Shown here in pieces: positions 9,889-21,153 of a DNA stretch of 64,000 bases. Source of the stretch: Rusavskia elegans. Its lineage: Eukaryota > Ascomycota > Lecanoromycetes > Teloschistales > Teloschistaceae. The notes under the pieces were generated by a model, which saw only the letters and a program-made list of their open reading frames with translations, did no database searches and had not been told where the DNA came from. How positions within the stretch are numbered: the stretch's first letter is position 1; each line of letters starts with the position of its first letter. The position numbers and the translations under genes were made by a program. The stretch spans positions 488,369 to 552,368 of the forward strand of contig SAUG01000016.1 in the NCBI GenBank assembly GCA_011316305.1, in the 5' to 3' direction.

Positions 9889-10535
9889 AGATTCCATTTG
9901 TAGAAAGCGTTCGAAAAGTTAGATAAGTAAGGTAGTCGATCAGGTATGCAACAACCACCAAACTACCAGAGCTTTGGCCGCCACCGCTCCTTGGCACTCC
10001 GGCATTGGTTGACGCAGTGAGGTGCCTTGGGTGCTTGTTCATGCCACCAACATACAATTCTGTAAGTTATCTTCTACCGAACTAGAAAAGCTATCTTATA
10101 ACCAGGGGGACGGACATCTAATCTCGGAATCGCTGTAGTGGCCAACAAGGTCGGAGATCTTCACAATGGATTTCACTAGGCGATCTTACACGGGAGAAAG
10201 GCTATTGGCCGATGCCCCAGCCTGACCTCTAGCTGCGATCATGCAATGGCTCGATGGTCAGTGAGTATATGGAAATTAGGAACACCTCCGATGCAAATCC
10301 AGAAAACGGTGTGGACCACCTGCAGCTAGATGACGAAGAATTCCGAAGATGGTGTATGCCACCTCCCAATCAAGATGCATTTTGGACATTTGGCAACTTC
10401 AACACAACCGTCATCGCTCTCCATTAGGGTTCCAGCCTTTTTATCGCCGGTGCTCCAACACTCCGCAGCCGCAATAGTCCAAGTATAAGTCTTTTGAATT
10501 CCCTCCACCCATCTTGCCGATGCATCACATCAGGT
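9889..10535. other. Intergenic between decarboxylase and MFS remnants
   Basis: About 650 bp in which I see no gene, RNA or repeat; frames of 60-96 codons are not convincing. Confidence 0.4.
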
Positions 10536-12270
10536 ATGGCAAACAGTCCGCCGCAGCTCCGGCATATGGCCTTGCCATCGTCGACTTCACCCTCATTTGA
10601 TGAAAACAGCCCGTTGCTTCAAAAGCCGGATCGCACCTTTGGCAACGGAACTTCCGGCGAAGACGATGCTCCCTAGGCCGAAGGCAAAGCTTTCGACACA
10701 GCGAGTGTGCTATGGATCATGGTCAGCGTATGGATTGGTACTGCCACTGCTGGACTCGGTAAGCGCCCCTCGTGGAAGGTAGCGACGTTTGTCCACTACG
10801 GACTGACAAATTGTCAGACTGCCTTGTCATGGCAACCCTGGCAGCTCCAATCGCTACAAGCTTCAACTCGCTTTCCCTCCTAGCATGGCTTGCTACAGCG
10901 TTCTTGATCGGGCAAGCAGCAACCCAACCTCTAAGCGGCAAATTGACCGATATTTTCTCTCGCCAGTGGGACTTGGTTGTCAGTAATTGCCTCTTTGCGC
11001 TGGGAAATCTCGTTTGCGGGTTCGCTCAAGACAAGTGGACGATGATACTAGGGAGAATCCTGGCTGGTATCGGAGGTGGCTGCCTGAATTCCATTTCAAC
11101 TCTAATCGTCAACGATATAATTCCTCTACGGCAGCGCGCTCTGGCAGGGCATCAGTAATATTTTCTGGGGACTCGGGAACGGCCTAGGTGGCGTCTTTGG
11201 GGGTTATATGAACGACCATTAGAGTTGGAGGATAGCATTCATTGCTCAGGTTCCGTTGACGGCTATCAGTCTCCTTATCGTCTGCTTCCAATTCAGGATA
11301 ATTGCAGCCATTTTGCCACCAAAGCTCGTCACTGGCCGGTCCTCAATCATATCCCGAATCGACTTCTTAGGATTATATATTCTAGTATCTACGCACGTAC
11401 TGTTTCTTCTGGGTATCACTACCGGTGGTAACATATTACCCGTGGTCACATCCAACCGTTTATACCTCACTTCTACTATCGCTGGTCTTCTTTAGCGGCA
11501 TTTTGTTCGTGGAAGGCTATGTTGCACGTGAGCCAGTCCTACCCCTGCACTTCCTTCGCGACGCTACAATACTGGGTGCTCGTCTTATACATTGATTCTT
11601 TTATATGGCGCTTTTCGTCCTGATGTTCTACATTCCAATCCACTACCGAATTCTAGGTGCTTCCTTGACTCAAGCGGGTAATGCCCTGATCTCAATCGGC
11701 GTTTGCCTTCCACTAGGCTCACTTGCCGCTGGCGTTGTTACCTCGCGAACTGGCAGATACAAGCACGTCCTTTGGGGCACTATACTTCTGCTGCTGATAG
11801 GGACAGCCTCAAATTGCATCAACACCCTGACTACACCTCTTTGGCTACCGATGGCGAACCTGGTCTTGGTAGGTCTCGCTACGGGGGGCATGCACCTGGT
11901 AACCTTTGTGGCATTTACTAGCGCAGTCCAAACCTCGGAGCAAGCGCTTGTAACGTCTTTGTCCTACGTTTTTCGCTCGACCTGCTCTATTGTAGGCGTC
12001 GCTATCAGTTCTGCTGTATACCAGTGTATCCTCGAGGACGACCTCCGGAAGCGTCTGGGCGGTCTTGGATACGGGATAGAGATCGTCCGCCGAGTTAAAG
12101 AGAGTCTGGACCAGATCGGTCAACTGCCGCATCGTGTGCAGCTAGTGGTGCGAGGCAGCTACATGCTAGCTCTGAAAGCGACATTCTGGACGACAGCAGG
12201 CTTCGCCCTTCTTGCCGCGATCAGTGGCTTGCTGGTTAAGGAGTTGAAGCTGCACTCTACGTTGGCCTGA
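10536..12270 (+). pseudogene. MFS drug:H+ antiporter (DHA2-like), broken
   Basis: Reads as a 14-helix major facilitator of the multidrug/SIT group, likely once the exporter of the cluster. The start ATG at 10536 follows the cytosolic N-tail style of these proteins ('ENSPLLQKP'). A 59-bp intron at 10759-10817 joins helix 1 to 'DCLVMATLAAPIATSFNSLS'. Further landmarks are 'GRILAGIGGG' (motif C region), 'SNIFWGLGNGLGGVFGGY' and the C-terminal helices in an uninterrupted frame 11605-12270. Lesions are TAG at 10674-10676, a one-base frameshift near 11139, TAG at 11220-11222, a frameshift near 11430 and TGA at 11593-11595. With five lesions this is a pseudogene; homopolymer error alone does not explain the nonsense codons. 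Confidence 0.85.
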
Positions 12271-12554
12271 GATGACCGTGATGATGTTGCAAAGCAGAAC
12301 GAAAGCTTCTTTGCTGAAGGGACGACCACATACTCAACATCATATTCTACAGAAATGGCGAAGGAGTTTTGGAAGACTACGACTTGTGTGTGAGAGGACA
12401 TTACTGTTCCCAGGACTGCAACGGAAAGAGAAGAATTGGGACGGAGTGCCTTTACCGGTGGTGAGATGGTTGCTCATAGCTGGATGCATACAAGATTCTT
12501 TTAGGCCTGCCCCGTAGCTGCCTTAAATGAGTCTTGTGCAGCAACGAAGTGTCT
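12271..12554. other. Intergenic, nothing recognised
   Basis: The stretch after the MFS remnant up to the right repeat copy holds no supported gene. Confidence 0.4.
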
Positions 12555-12800
12555 CTTTGTGCTAGATCAGTAGCCTATCTCCTCACCGACAGATGATGGC
12601 GGCCGTGGACAGAAAGTGGCGAACATCTTCAACGCCTACGCCCAAGAACCGCACTAGTAACCGCAAACAAATCTCGCAGAGTCAAGTACCGTTCTATATC
12701 ACTATCACGGTTGCATCTTGACTTGACGTACGGTTGTAGCAGCCGTATAGTCACGTCAAAGCAATCGCTAGAACGACACTCCATATCCAGGCATCGATTG
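12555..12800. repeat. Right copy of the diverged direct repeat flanking the cluster
   Basis: Aligns in direct orientation with parts of 1841-2400. The gap-free block 12718-12798 against 2309-2389 is the strongest match, sharing TTGTAGCAG, GAACGA and CATATC in register. Blocks around 12565-12640 and 12680-12715 also match. This copy lacks the roughly 230-bp segment present in the left copy at 2078-2308. The two copies bracket the whole decayed cluster. Confidence 0.55.
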
Positions 12801-13270
12801 CCGTACGGCCTCCATAGCGATTGGATTTCGACGTAACAACACAGGTAGGACATAGATAGTCTCTTGCATCACAAAGATATCCGGGTAGTGGACCATGTCT
12901 GCTTCTCTGTATGAAGCTTCCCTTTCGTACAGGACCCTCGTCACAAAGCGTTGAGGATGAATCATTAGGTGACTATGCGGGTTCTGTGAATGAAGTCCAT
13001 TGGTTTGTTGACCCTTTCGGATCTGTGGTGAAGACGATTTTAATGAACTTACCTTCGACTCTTGATTTACTCAATCCATCTTCCTTCACTGCCTCATTGT
13101 TCCTCAAGTACCGACTATTTAGAGCCCACATTCTTTTTGTTCTGTCAAAGTGCCGCCACTGGGCTGACAGTCGTTAGATCAACTGCATCTCACGCAGCGG
13201 ATACTTGTGGCCCTTGCTTTGCTTTATTTCCTCATTGTTGTGACGTCTCGTCGCATGCTCCAACTACGAG
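12801..13270. other. Intergenic, upstream of the 2EXR-like gene
   Basis: About 470 bp with only short frames of 64-88 codons; no gene, RNA or repeat is supported. Confidence 0.4.
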
Positions 13271-14197
13271 TTGGACATTATGGCAGGAACGTCAACAGAG
13301 CACGCCGTGACCTCGAAAAATGGTCGCTCTGTCAATCAGCCTCTGGACCCTGTTGCATGCGAAGGAGAGGCATCTACCATGCCTTTAGCAACAGCCGGTA
13401 ACGCTACAGCAACGGACATGGCAGGCGAGCAAGCGCAATTCCCTTTCATGAAGCTCCCCACCGAACTCCGGGTCATGGTCTACAACTATCACTTCTTCCA
13501 ACCAGTCGAGCACCTGACTCCACTTTGTTGGGCTACTGTTCAACCCGAGGACGTGGCCGAATGTATACCCGGAGGACCTGTTTGTCGTTTTGGTGTCGTC
13601 AACAAAGGCGTTCATCTGGGTAACCTATGGATTGCGAGTAAGACGATCTACCACGAGGCGATGCCCATCTACTTCAGCACGCATTATTTCCAGTTCGCAT
13701 CTATCGAGACCCTCGGCCATTTCCTGACCACCATCCCTCACTACCACCGCCAACACATCACCAAGCTCCGCTTCAATTACAGTAAGACTTCCAAAACCAA
13801 CAATTTCGATGTTCAGCAAGCCTTCCGCCTTCTCTCCCAGTGCCCTCATCTCATTGAGCTTGCAATCGGGGTTTGGTGGAACGACCTGCTTCGCAGCGAA
13901 AGGACTACTGGAATGAAGGCTTTGCTACAAGTCCGCGGTATCGAAACACTTGAGATTAAGTTCATTGACTTCAAGCTTCTTGGGCCGATGCAGCAAGAGG
14001 CACACGAGTGGTTGGCGACGCTGTTCGCCAGGAGACTGTCCGTTTTGAAGGGACCTTACTCCCCCACCGAGACAAAACGCCGTGAAGCTAGGGGGATCAC
14101 CAAAGAAATGGTATTGAGGACCTGTTTCGATGGCAGTGAGACGGATACTCGTGCCGCGAGATACGAGAGGCGGAGGCAGCTGAAGGAGATTGCCTGA
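13271..14197 (+). CDS. 2EXR/F-box-like domain protein, 308 aa
   Basis: An intronless gene. After a low-complexity N-terminus of about 55 residues comes 'FPFMKLPTELRVMVYNYHF', the 'LPxELRxxIY' signature of the 2EXR/F-box-like families that are expanded in Pezizomycotina. It is followed by 'IYHEAMPIYFSTHYFQF', the usual 'EA..iyf..n.F' continuation, and by Leu-rich helices such as 'LLSQCPHLIELAIGVWW'. These proteins are presumed to bridge targets to ubiquitin ligases or other partners, but few have been studied. Met codons at 13271 and 13280 are both possible starts. There is no signal peptide or membrane segment. Confidence 0.75.
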   Translation: MDIMAGTSTEHAVTSKNGRSVNQPLDPVACEGEASTMPLATAGNATATDMAGEQAQFPFMKLPTELRVMVYNYHFFQPVEHLTPLCWATVQPEDVAECIPGGPVCRFGVVNKGVHLGNLWIASKTIYHEAMPIYFSTHYFQFASIETLGHFLTTIPHYHRQHITKLRFNYSKTSKTNNFDVQQAFRLLSQCPHLIELAIGVWWNDLLRSERTTGMKALLQVRGIETLEIKFIDFKLLGPMQQEAHEWLATLFARRLSVLKGPYSPTETKRREARGITKEMVLRTCFDGSETDTRAARYERRRQLKEIA

Positions 14198-14948
14198 GCA
14201 GCCGAGGACATAGGTATGTGGCACGAGGTCTTGTTTCCCCCCAAATGGTAATCGCCATGTTGACACTACCGGCAGGAGTGGAAAGCCAAGTCAATAGGCT
14301 GAGTAGTCAATCAATACCACGATTACGATTCCATTCGCTTCGGTTCTGCCGCCTGTTGACTCAACAGGTATTTGCATTAGTCCAACTTCAAAGGAATTGC
14401 AGGCAAATGTTATTGAGCAGTTCACAGAATCCCACTGGTTCGACTGACTACCTGTTCACGCTCTGTTGATGCAGCCGGTACACATTGTGGTTGTACCTGT
14501 CTTACTGAAGGGTCTTTCCGTTGTCCCTCCCTTAGACTGCATATCACGCCTTCCTTCCTTGATTAACCAAGGCCTTCATTGCCTTGCCACTGGAAGATCC
14601 AAATCCTCCGCGAATGAAGCTAGTGAGCATGAAACTGCTTTTGAAAAGGCACCATGGATATTTCATATTTGCATTGTTTTGCTTCACGTGGGTGCCGCTG
14701 CACCTAGGTGACTTGAGGTGTAATCTTGCATCTACACGTGGTTTTAATGCATATTTGTCGCGTGACGCCAGGGACGCCTCGTGTATTCCTGCACCCGTAA
14801 CTCTGACCCTGGACTGACGTCATAAGTCTGTTTAATGCCCAGTCAGTCTCTCCACAATTCCTCATCCCTCATAATCAACCAAGCCTTCTCCTCTTCAGTC
14901 CCTCTTCACGAACCAGTTATCCCTCACAATCAATCAAGCCTGATCATA
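14198..14948. other. Intergenic with a short direct repeat before the next start codon
   Basis: About 750 bp without a gene. Near its right end a 23-bp sequence beginning ATCCCTCA occurs at 14864-14886 and again at 14919-14941, with two differences. The second copy ends seven bases before the ATG at 14949, so both would lie in the promoter or 5' leader of the RNase III-like gene. Confidence 0.5.
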
Positions 14949-15451
14949 ATGGCACTTGCAGTACAAGGCGTCCAGGACATCATCGGATACACATTTGCTG
15001 ACCCCTACCTCGTCCGGGAGGCTATCTCCGCAGCGGGCTCGATAGTATCTGCTGGTACTCGGCGATTTCCCAATGGAAACAAACGACTTGCCATTCTGGG
15101 AGATACAGTACTCCAGCTTGCATTAGCTGAAGACTGGTATGACGGGACCGAACCGAGAGGTAGGGGAACGACTCCTATCTAAGTCTCCCATATTATTGCT
15201 TAGAGTTAGCAGCTACTTATGACCGCATCCGTCAAAGCATTGCTTCGAATAACAACCTTTATTCGGTTGGCCTCGCAAACAACCTCGATGCCTTTGTCAA
15301 TCTCGCAGGCGGAGGGCGCACCGTTTCACCCGTCACCATGGCAGCTACAATCGAGGCCATTATCGGCGCTGTCTACCTGGACTCCAATAGCATGGACTCC
15401 GTCAAAGCCGTCATGCACACCTTGGGCCTAACTACTGCTTCACTGCATTGA
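14949..15451 (+). CDS. Small RNase III-fold protein, probably catalytically dead, 149 aa
   Basis: Two exons, 14949-15159 and 15213-15451, flank a 53-bp intron with GTAGGG and TTAGCAG ends; together they give 149 codons. The product is a lone RNase III fold with no double-stranded-RNA-binding domain: 'VQDIIGYTFADPYLVREAI', then 'NKRLAILGDT' (residues 44-53) and 'AATIEAIIGAVYLD'. In active enzymes these two signatures read NERLEFLGDS and DxxEAxxGAxYLD. Here the acidic residue of the first is Ala48 while Asp52 remains, and the Asp of the second is Ala while Glu remains. Two of the four metal ligands thus seem lost. The frame also extends upstream to an ATG at 14835, but similarity begins only after 14949. 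Confidence 0.75.
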
Positions 15452-17035
15452 GCTACCTTGGTAATGTTGAAACCTATCTTTCCCCCATCCCACGATTGCA
15501 GCGCTATGCGAATTAATGTGAGCATCTAGGAATTCACTCGCAAGCACGCCTCGAGTGCCTTACACCGCTGTCCGCCGAGTGTCTCATGCCAATATCTATG
15601 ACTAAGCTCCGGCTAAGCTCCCTTCACAAGCTCTTCTGGGGTCTATCAAACCCCAGGGGATCCTTGCGTTGCGAGCCCGATTGAAGCTTGACAATAGATT
15701 TGGTGCAAGACATCTAGCGGACGGCGACGCGAGGTACTCAGGGTGCGCTTACGAGGACGGAACTCCTAAATCCTCCCTGGAATACGCCGAGGCCAGCGCG
15801 CAGCGACCGTTCATCGCCAGACGAAACACATTCTGACTGGGCATGTCTTAACAGAATCGGGACTAGCCGTCGGGACAATCGAACAAGGCATGAACTCACT
15901 GCTTCGGTTTCGGCAGGAACCTCGGTCACTCTTTGGTCAAAACGACGTTTGGTCAACGCGGGAAATGGCTGGATCAATGTTCTTGACTCTGCATGCATCT
16001 CATCTTCTCTCCAACAGAGAAGTTTTTCGGTTTTCGCGAATTCAACATCGATGTATGGCTTTACATGTATCCCCTTTTCTCTTCAACAGAGGAAGTCTGC
16101 CTGTCAACTGTCGATAAGATATCCATTTTCAACAACGCTGGCAACGAATTGAAATCGTTCAAACCCCTCTCTTCCATACTCACACAAAAAATCGTATCCA
16201 TCTCATATCGAAGAGTGACTTCCTTGCCGAGGAATAGTTTTTCGAAATCAAGAGGACATACTCATCAGTAGTTCGAGCCCGAGCCAAGATGGAGGATAAG
16301 TTGTCTGAACAATCTTCAAAGCGTTGTACAATACTGCCCAAGGAGTCTTATCTAAAGTCTGAACCATCCCGCGACACCCTTGACACTAGCATACCACACC
16401 ACGCCAAATGCCGCAAGATTCGGGCGGGCTTCTTCGGGGCATCATGGGGATAAGCGCGGATGCATTCCCTTTGTCATTTCAAACACGAACATAAGCTCGT
16501 ACTACGACACGGTTTCTATCAGAGAGTACTTTCCGCTAGATAGGTTGATTGAATGTAGGTCCAGTTGGTGCTGTGACTATAATGACGAAGGCAAGAACAG
16601 TCGCGGTGTGACTGGAATCGGAAAACAGTGGTTGGATTTGATATGTATCATGACCCTGCCACTGGAATCGGTACCGATGGGAAGTACTGGCAAAGAATTG
16701 GATTTGTCATGATGTGCAGTTTGGATGTACGTTAATTGAGGGACGATTAGATTGCTATACAAGCTAGCGGTTTAATGATATTTCCAATCCGTTCTGGTGA
16801 TGACTGATTAATATGTATACGGCTATATAATACTCTACTACCCATGTAATTTTCTCCGTCCTTTCGCATAGGGTATATTTTCTTTTTTCTCAAAGAATTC
16901 GTGATATCATCGCCGTGTATATCACGACTCCTCTCCTCGCCTCCTCCCCTCCCTCCCCTCACTCCCTCACCCATCTCCTCCCCCAATCAACTCAAACCAT
17001 CCTTTCTTCCCGCCTTCCCTAACTTCCAAAGTGTA
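15452..17035. other. Long intergenic stretch, nothing recognised
   Basis: About 1.6 kb. Frames up to 110 codons lack recognisable content on either strand. A small perfect hairpin, CTGGGG with CCCCAG around a nine-base loop, lies near 15637-15657. No tRNA-like structure was found. Confidence 0.45.
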
Positions 17036-17284
17036 TTACTCCCCAACACCCGCCTGCATCCTCCTCATCGCCTCGCGATGCCTCTCCTCCATCCCCGCAC
17101 CCCCATGCCGCCACATCTCATCCGCCTCCCTTTCCTTCCTTCCTTTCTCCCTTTGCTTCTCGAAAAGACTCTGCTCGCTACGGCGCTTCTGGGCCAGGAG
17201 CTGTGATTGGCGCAGCTGGAGCGTTTGGGAATCGTGGTTGATGGAGCGTCTGTTTATGTGATTGTTGTTGTGATTGTGATAGGG

Positions 17285-17315
<31 letters not shown>

Positions 17316-20270
17316 GACGTGAATGGGGATGGGGACGGGGAAGATGAAATCCGGCGTTGGGTGTTCGCGTGGTTCTTGAGAAGGGATGCGCGACGGTGTG
17401 ATAGTGGCATGTTGTCATCGTCATCACCGAGGGGGAATGAGGGCATGCGGGTTAGAGATGTAGATGAGGGGCGTTGTTGGAGGAGGGTCTCGCGATGGGA
17501 GAGGAGGGTGTTTGTTGTTGGTGTGGTGTTGAGGTTCGGACGGTGCGGGAAGGTGGTGGAGGGTCTATCTTCTTGGATGGTGGAAGGGGCTTGAGCTTTT
17601 TGATGGGAAGAGCTGTGCCTGGTTTGTTGATAGGACCGTTGTTGCTGTTGGGAGGAGAGGGAGGACTGAGAGGATGTGCGTTGTTGAAGTGGAGATTGAG
17701 GTAGAGAGTCCTGTGATTGTGATGAATTGGAGCGGTTGATAAGCCGGGAGTTACTGGCTGAGGTCACGGTATCTAGCTTCGGAGAAGATATCGCGGGCGC
17801 GGGCTCGGCGTTCAAGGGCGTTTGACGGAGGTCTGAGACGTTGACTGGAGCTGCTCGTTCGGTGGATGCTCCAGAAGCTGACTGTTGTCGGTGAAGTGAT
17901 CGGGTGTCGTCGAAGGCAGGTTTCTCGGCGCGGTCGAGATGTTTGGCCCATTCGTTGGTTCGGTAGGCCATTACGACTTTGGATGCGTTATCGAGCTCGG
18001 CGAGGCTTGCGCGCATGGGTGGTCTCTCATCTGGTTGTTCCTGTGGTTGTGCAGGTGCTTCTTCGGGCACAGACTGTGCAGGAGAAACCTTGTCGTTTGC
18101 GTCGTCCTCCACGGCCCCTGGAATGTTCGCTGTCGCAGCTTGCGGACCTTGACTAGGATCAGTATCGCCCGCAGTGAGCTGAGGCTCCTTCGCAGAATAT
18201 TCAGCTGCCGTTGTAGTTTCTGTAGGTATCGGACCTTGATTGAGACTCATCTCAGATACCTGTCTGCCTAGACGGTCCACTGGATGCGTTTCCGTGGGTG
18301 GTGAAAATTTCAAAAGCTTCTCGGTGTCTGGAGTTGGCAATCCAGCCAAAGTCGTGGCATCCGCTTCCGATCTCTGTCCGTCGGAGGCTTCGTCAACAGC
18401 GGCCTCAACAGACGAAGCCCGATCTTCATCGTCGTTGTACGAGATCATAAGAGCCTCCTCGGACGTCGATGTAGCTACGTAAGACCGCTGGGATCTCTTC
18501 GACGATGCACGTTTGAGCGACGCTCCAGACAGTCGTTTCAGTACACGTGTTGAGAAATGTTCCGACGCTATAGATGCTGCGACGGATGATCTGCCGTCGC
18601 CATCGGGGTCGGAGACCGGCACGCTGAAGGGTAGAGGTACAACGTTTGGGCTTGCAGAGGTGCTGGATGGTTTGACTGGCGACTGCCGTGATCTTTGGGA
18701 TTCAATACTTCGCGTGGATCGAGCCACTGAGCGAGGAACCGCTGCGTTGGTGCCGTCAATGGTTGAAGTAGGCCTCGAAGTTGTCTGAACGACATCATCT
18801 TCCGAGGCCACTCGGACGGTAACAGTCGCCCGACCTTTGCCCTTGCCTTCAGTGCTTGGATCTCGTTCGACGCCCGTTCTAGCATGCCCCAGATCATCCA
18901 ATTCGATGCTTCCAGTCGGAGAACCCGTAATCTCATTTGTCCCAACGATGCTCAATGACGCTTTGCTGATATTCTGTGCTTCAGTGCCGAGACCTGAATC
19001 GACATGCCGACTCTTGCCACTTTTGCTGTCATATGTGGCTTCCCATGTGGTGAGATCACGCGCATTACCTTCCTCAATTTTCCTGCCAAGATCACCTTCG
19101 GCTTGCTCTTGAAGCTGTTGCTTCTTAAGGTGTTCTGTAGCTTTCACTTCTCGCCTCCGTTCAACAATCCTCCATACCTTCATTTGCGACATGACACCAA
19201 CTAGGAAGATCAGAATGATAGCTGCGATTTCGACACGGATACCTCGTGTATGCGGATACGGTCCATCATAGCGAAGCGGAAAGATGTCATCGTTAAGGCC
19301 TGATAAGGGTCAGCAAGTTATACTTAATTGGCACGTTCGCTGTGTTTGTGGAGGGGAGCCACTGTATCTGAGACTTACCCCAGATGTACAACCAAAATTC
19401 CTTGAGCCCGGCTCGGCTGAAGCAATCGATACCCAGCACTATTATTGTCGCACCAGCAAATGATGTAGCGCCAATCAAGCCATAAGCACGAGTCCAATGA
19501 CTGATGTAAAAGCCAAAAGCTCCCAGAGTGAAACATGCAATGAAGATTGCTTTGCCTGCTTTCGATTTGATGAGGCCATCAGGCTTCAAGACCATGAACC
19601 ACATAGCAAGGGAATAGCCACCGAGTAGACAGCCCAAACCCTCGGTTACATCTGCGAAGAGTACAGAACCACCCCCGAAGATGACTCCGGTCACAAATGC
19701 AGCTACGAAGTAAGCCCCCTGGATGGCATTGCTGACTGGAGAATGCATGACGTAAACGATGAGTACCGTGACTGCTAAGCTTGTCAAATATGCAGTCGAT
19801 AGAAAGATATGAAGCCATTTTGTTTTGATGCCGATGAGTGTGTAGAGAAGCCCTGTCAGCATCAGAACGGCGCCAGCAACAGACAAAGCCGGTGTTATTG
19901 AAGGTTCAATTGGAAGCTTCTCATCTTTGGGCTGAGTAGCATTGCTTTGTAAAGCAGAGTCGCTGCTTGTTGGTGTACCAAGGACGGCTGCTGGGTCCAT
20001 GGCAGGAGTTGACGATGCACGTCCATTGGGAGAAGGGCCAGTAACAGATGCTATGTCATCAGAGGAACTAGAAACAGACTTGGAAGCCGAACGGACTGTC
20101 GTGGAGGCTGCGATGGTCGGTCTGGCATCTCGTGGTATCGATGTTGCGGGTGGTCTTTGGAAGGCAGAATCCTGTCGAGGTACGATTGCATATCGGGCTT
20201 CTGCTACTAGAGGCGCTTTGAAAAGGAGAAGGCATAACCAGATGTTGGCGAGGACTGGTATGAGGCGCAT
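17036..20270 (-). CDS. TMEM198/DUF4203-like membrane protein with long cytosolic tail, 1051 aa
   Basis: Two exons on the minus strand, 20270-19379 and 19299-17036, flank a 79-bp intron; the junction codon is Gly. The product starts with a signal peptide ending near 'APLVAEARYA' and a Ser/Thr/Pro-rich lumenal segment to about residue 125. A block of roughly seven hydrophobic helices follows (about 130-345), with 'GVIFGGGSVLFADVTEGLGC' inside, matching the DUF4203/TMEM198-like domain of fungi. The remaining 700 residues form a charged, disordered tail with 'NNNNNNNNN', Gln/Ser runs and a closing coiled-coil-like 'REKGRKEREADEMWRHGG'. It is a membrane protein of unknown role; the human relative has been tied to Wnt signalling, which should not be transferred. 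Confidence 0.85.
17284..17316 (-). repeat. Trinucleotide repeat coding poly-Asn
   Basis: A run of about ten GTT units on the + strand encodes consecutive Asn in the tail of the DUF4203 protein on the minus strand. It stays in frame, so length changes would only alter the tract size. Confidence 0.85.
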
Positions 20271-21145
20271 CGTGTTGAGAAGACTGGTCTTGAACGCACT
20301 TCAATCTCAGCCTCGTTCTGAAGCACGGACTAGAACGGGCGAATGTCACAACGGAAACGCCATGGACTTGGAGGATAGAAACGAGAGAGAACAAGGCTGA
20401 TACAACCAAGGGCTGGGAAAGCAGAGAGAAGAGATTCATGAATGGGAAGAAAGTCAAGGGAAGGCTATCTTTAACAAGATCGACAGAAACAACGAAGACG
20501 ATCGCCATGATGTCCAAACTTTAATACTTTACCAGGATTAACCATATAATGATTAACGTGTACTGGGGTGGTATGCAAGCCTCGTTGGTAAGCCCTGGCT
20601 TTAAACTGACTCGTGTCGAATCACAAATCATGGCGAGCGACATGGGCTTTCCGTGGCCTCTGGTGCGCACCGTGCGCTTGTCGTTTTGGACATTACGGTC
20701 AAGGCCACGTTTGGACCATGCGAGGAAGCTTGGGGATTGGCTGTTCCCAGGGATGTGGAGATGACTCCGTTCATTTCCCCGTACCATCCCCACAGTCCAC
20801 AATGTGGATTGCAGCTGGCGCCAATCTGCAGACTGTAGATGCGGAGGTAATCGGTACAGTCGTTGAATCTGTTAGATAAGGACACGTGCATTTAGTGCAG
20901 CAGCAAAGATGAGCTGCTCTGCTCGCTCCCTTGAGAAAAAGGACGAGTAAACGTGAGAGGCTGAGAGTTGTGAAACTGAAACGCGGCTAACCATGAAGGG
21001 CATCGTCCCGGAAGCCTTTCTCCTAGCGTCCGCAAAGTCGATCTTGGCGCGAATTACAGCTCACTGATCTTCGGATTATCACTTAAAAATAAAATGATTA
21101 ACCTCACTCGCTGCCTCGCACCTTTTTAACCTTCTACCTTGCCGA
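20271..21145. other. Intergenic up to the transposon
   Basis: About 875 bp holding the promoter of the DUF4203 gene. Overlapping frames of 60-93 codons on both strands between 20521 and 20891 have no recognisable content. Composition is ordinary until the transposon edge. Confidence 0.4.
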
Positions 21146-21153
21146 CACTAATA

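Noticed and set aside
16003..16096. Two similar CTCTTCAACAGAGGAAG-type strings about 70 bp apart
   Set aside because: Short and imperfect, with no further context; likely chance similarity in a CT-rich stretch.
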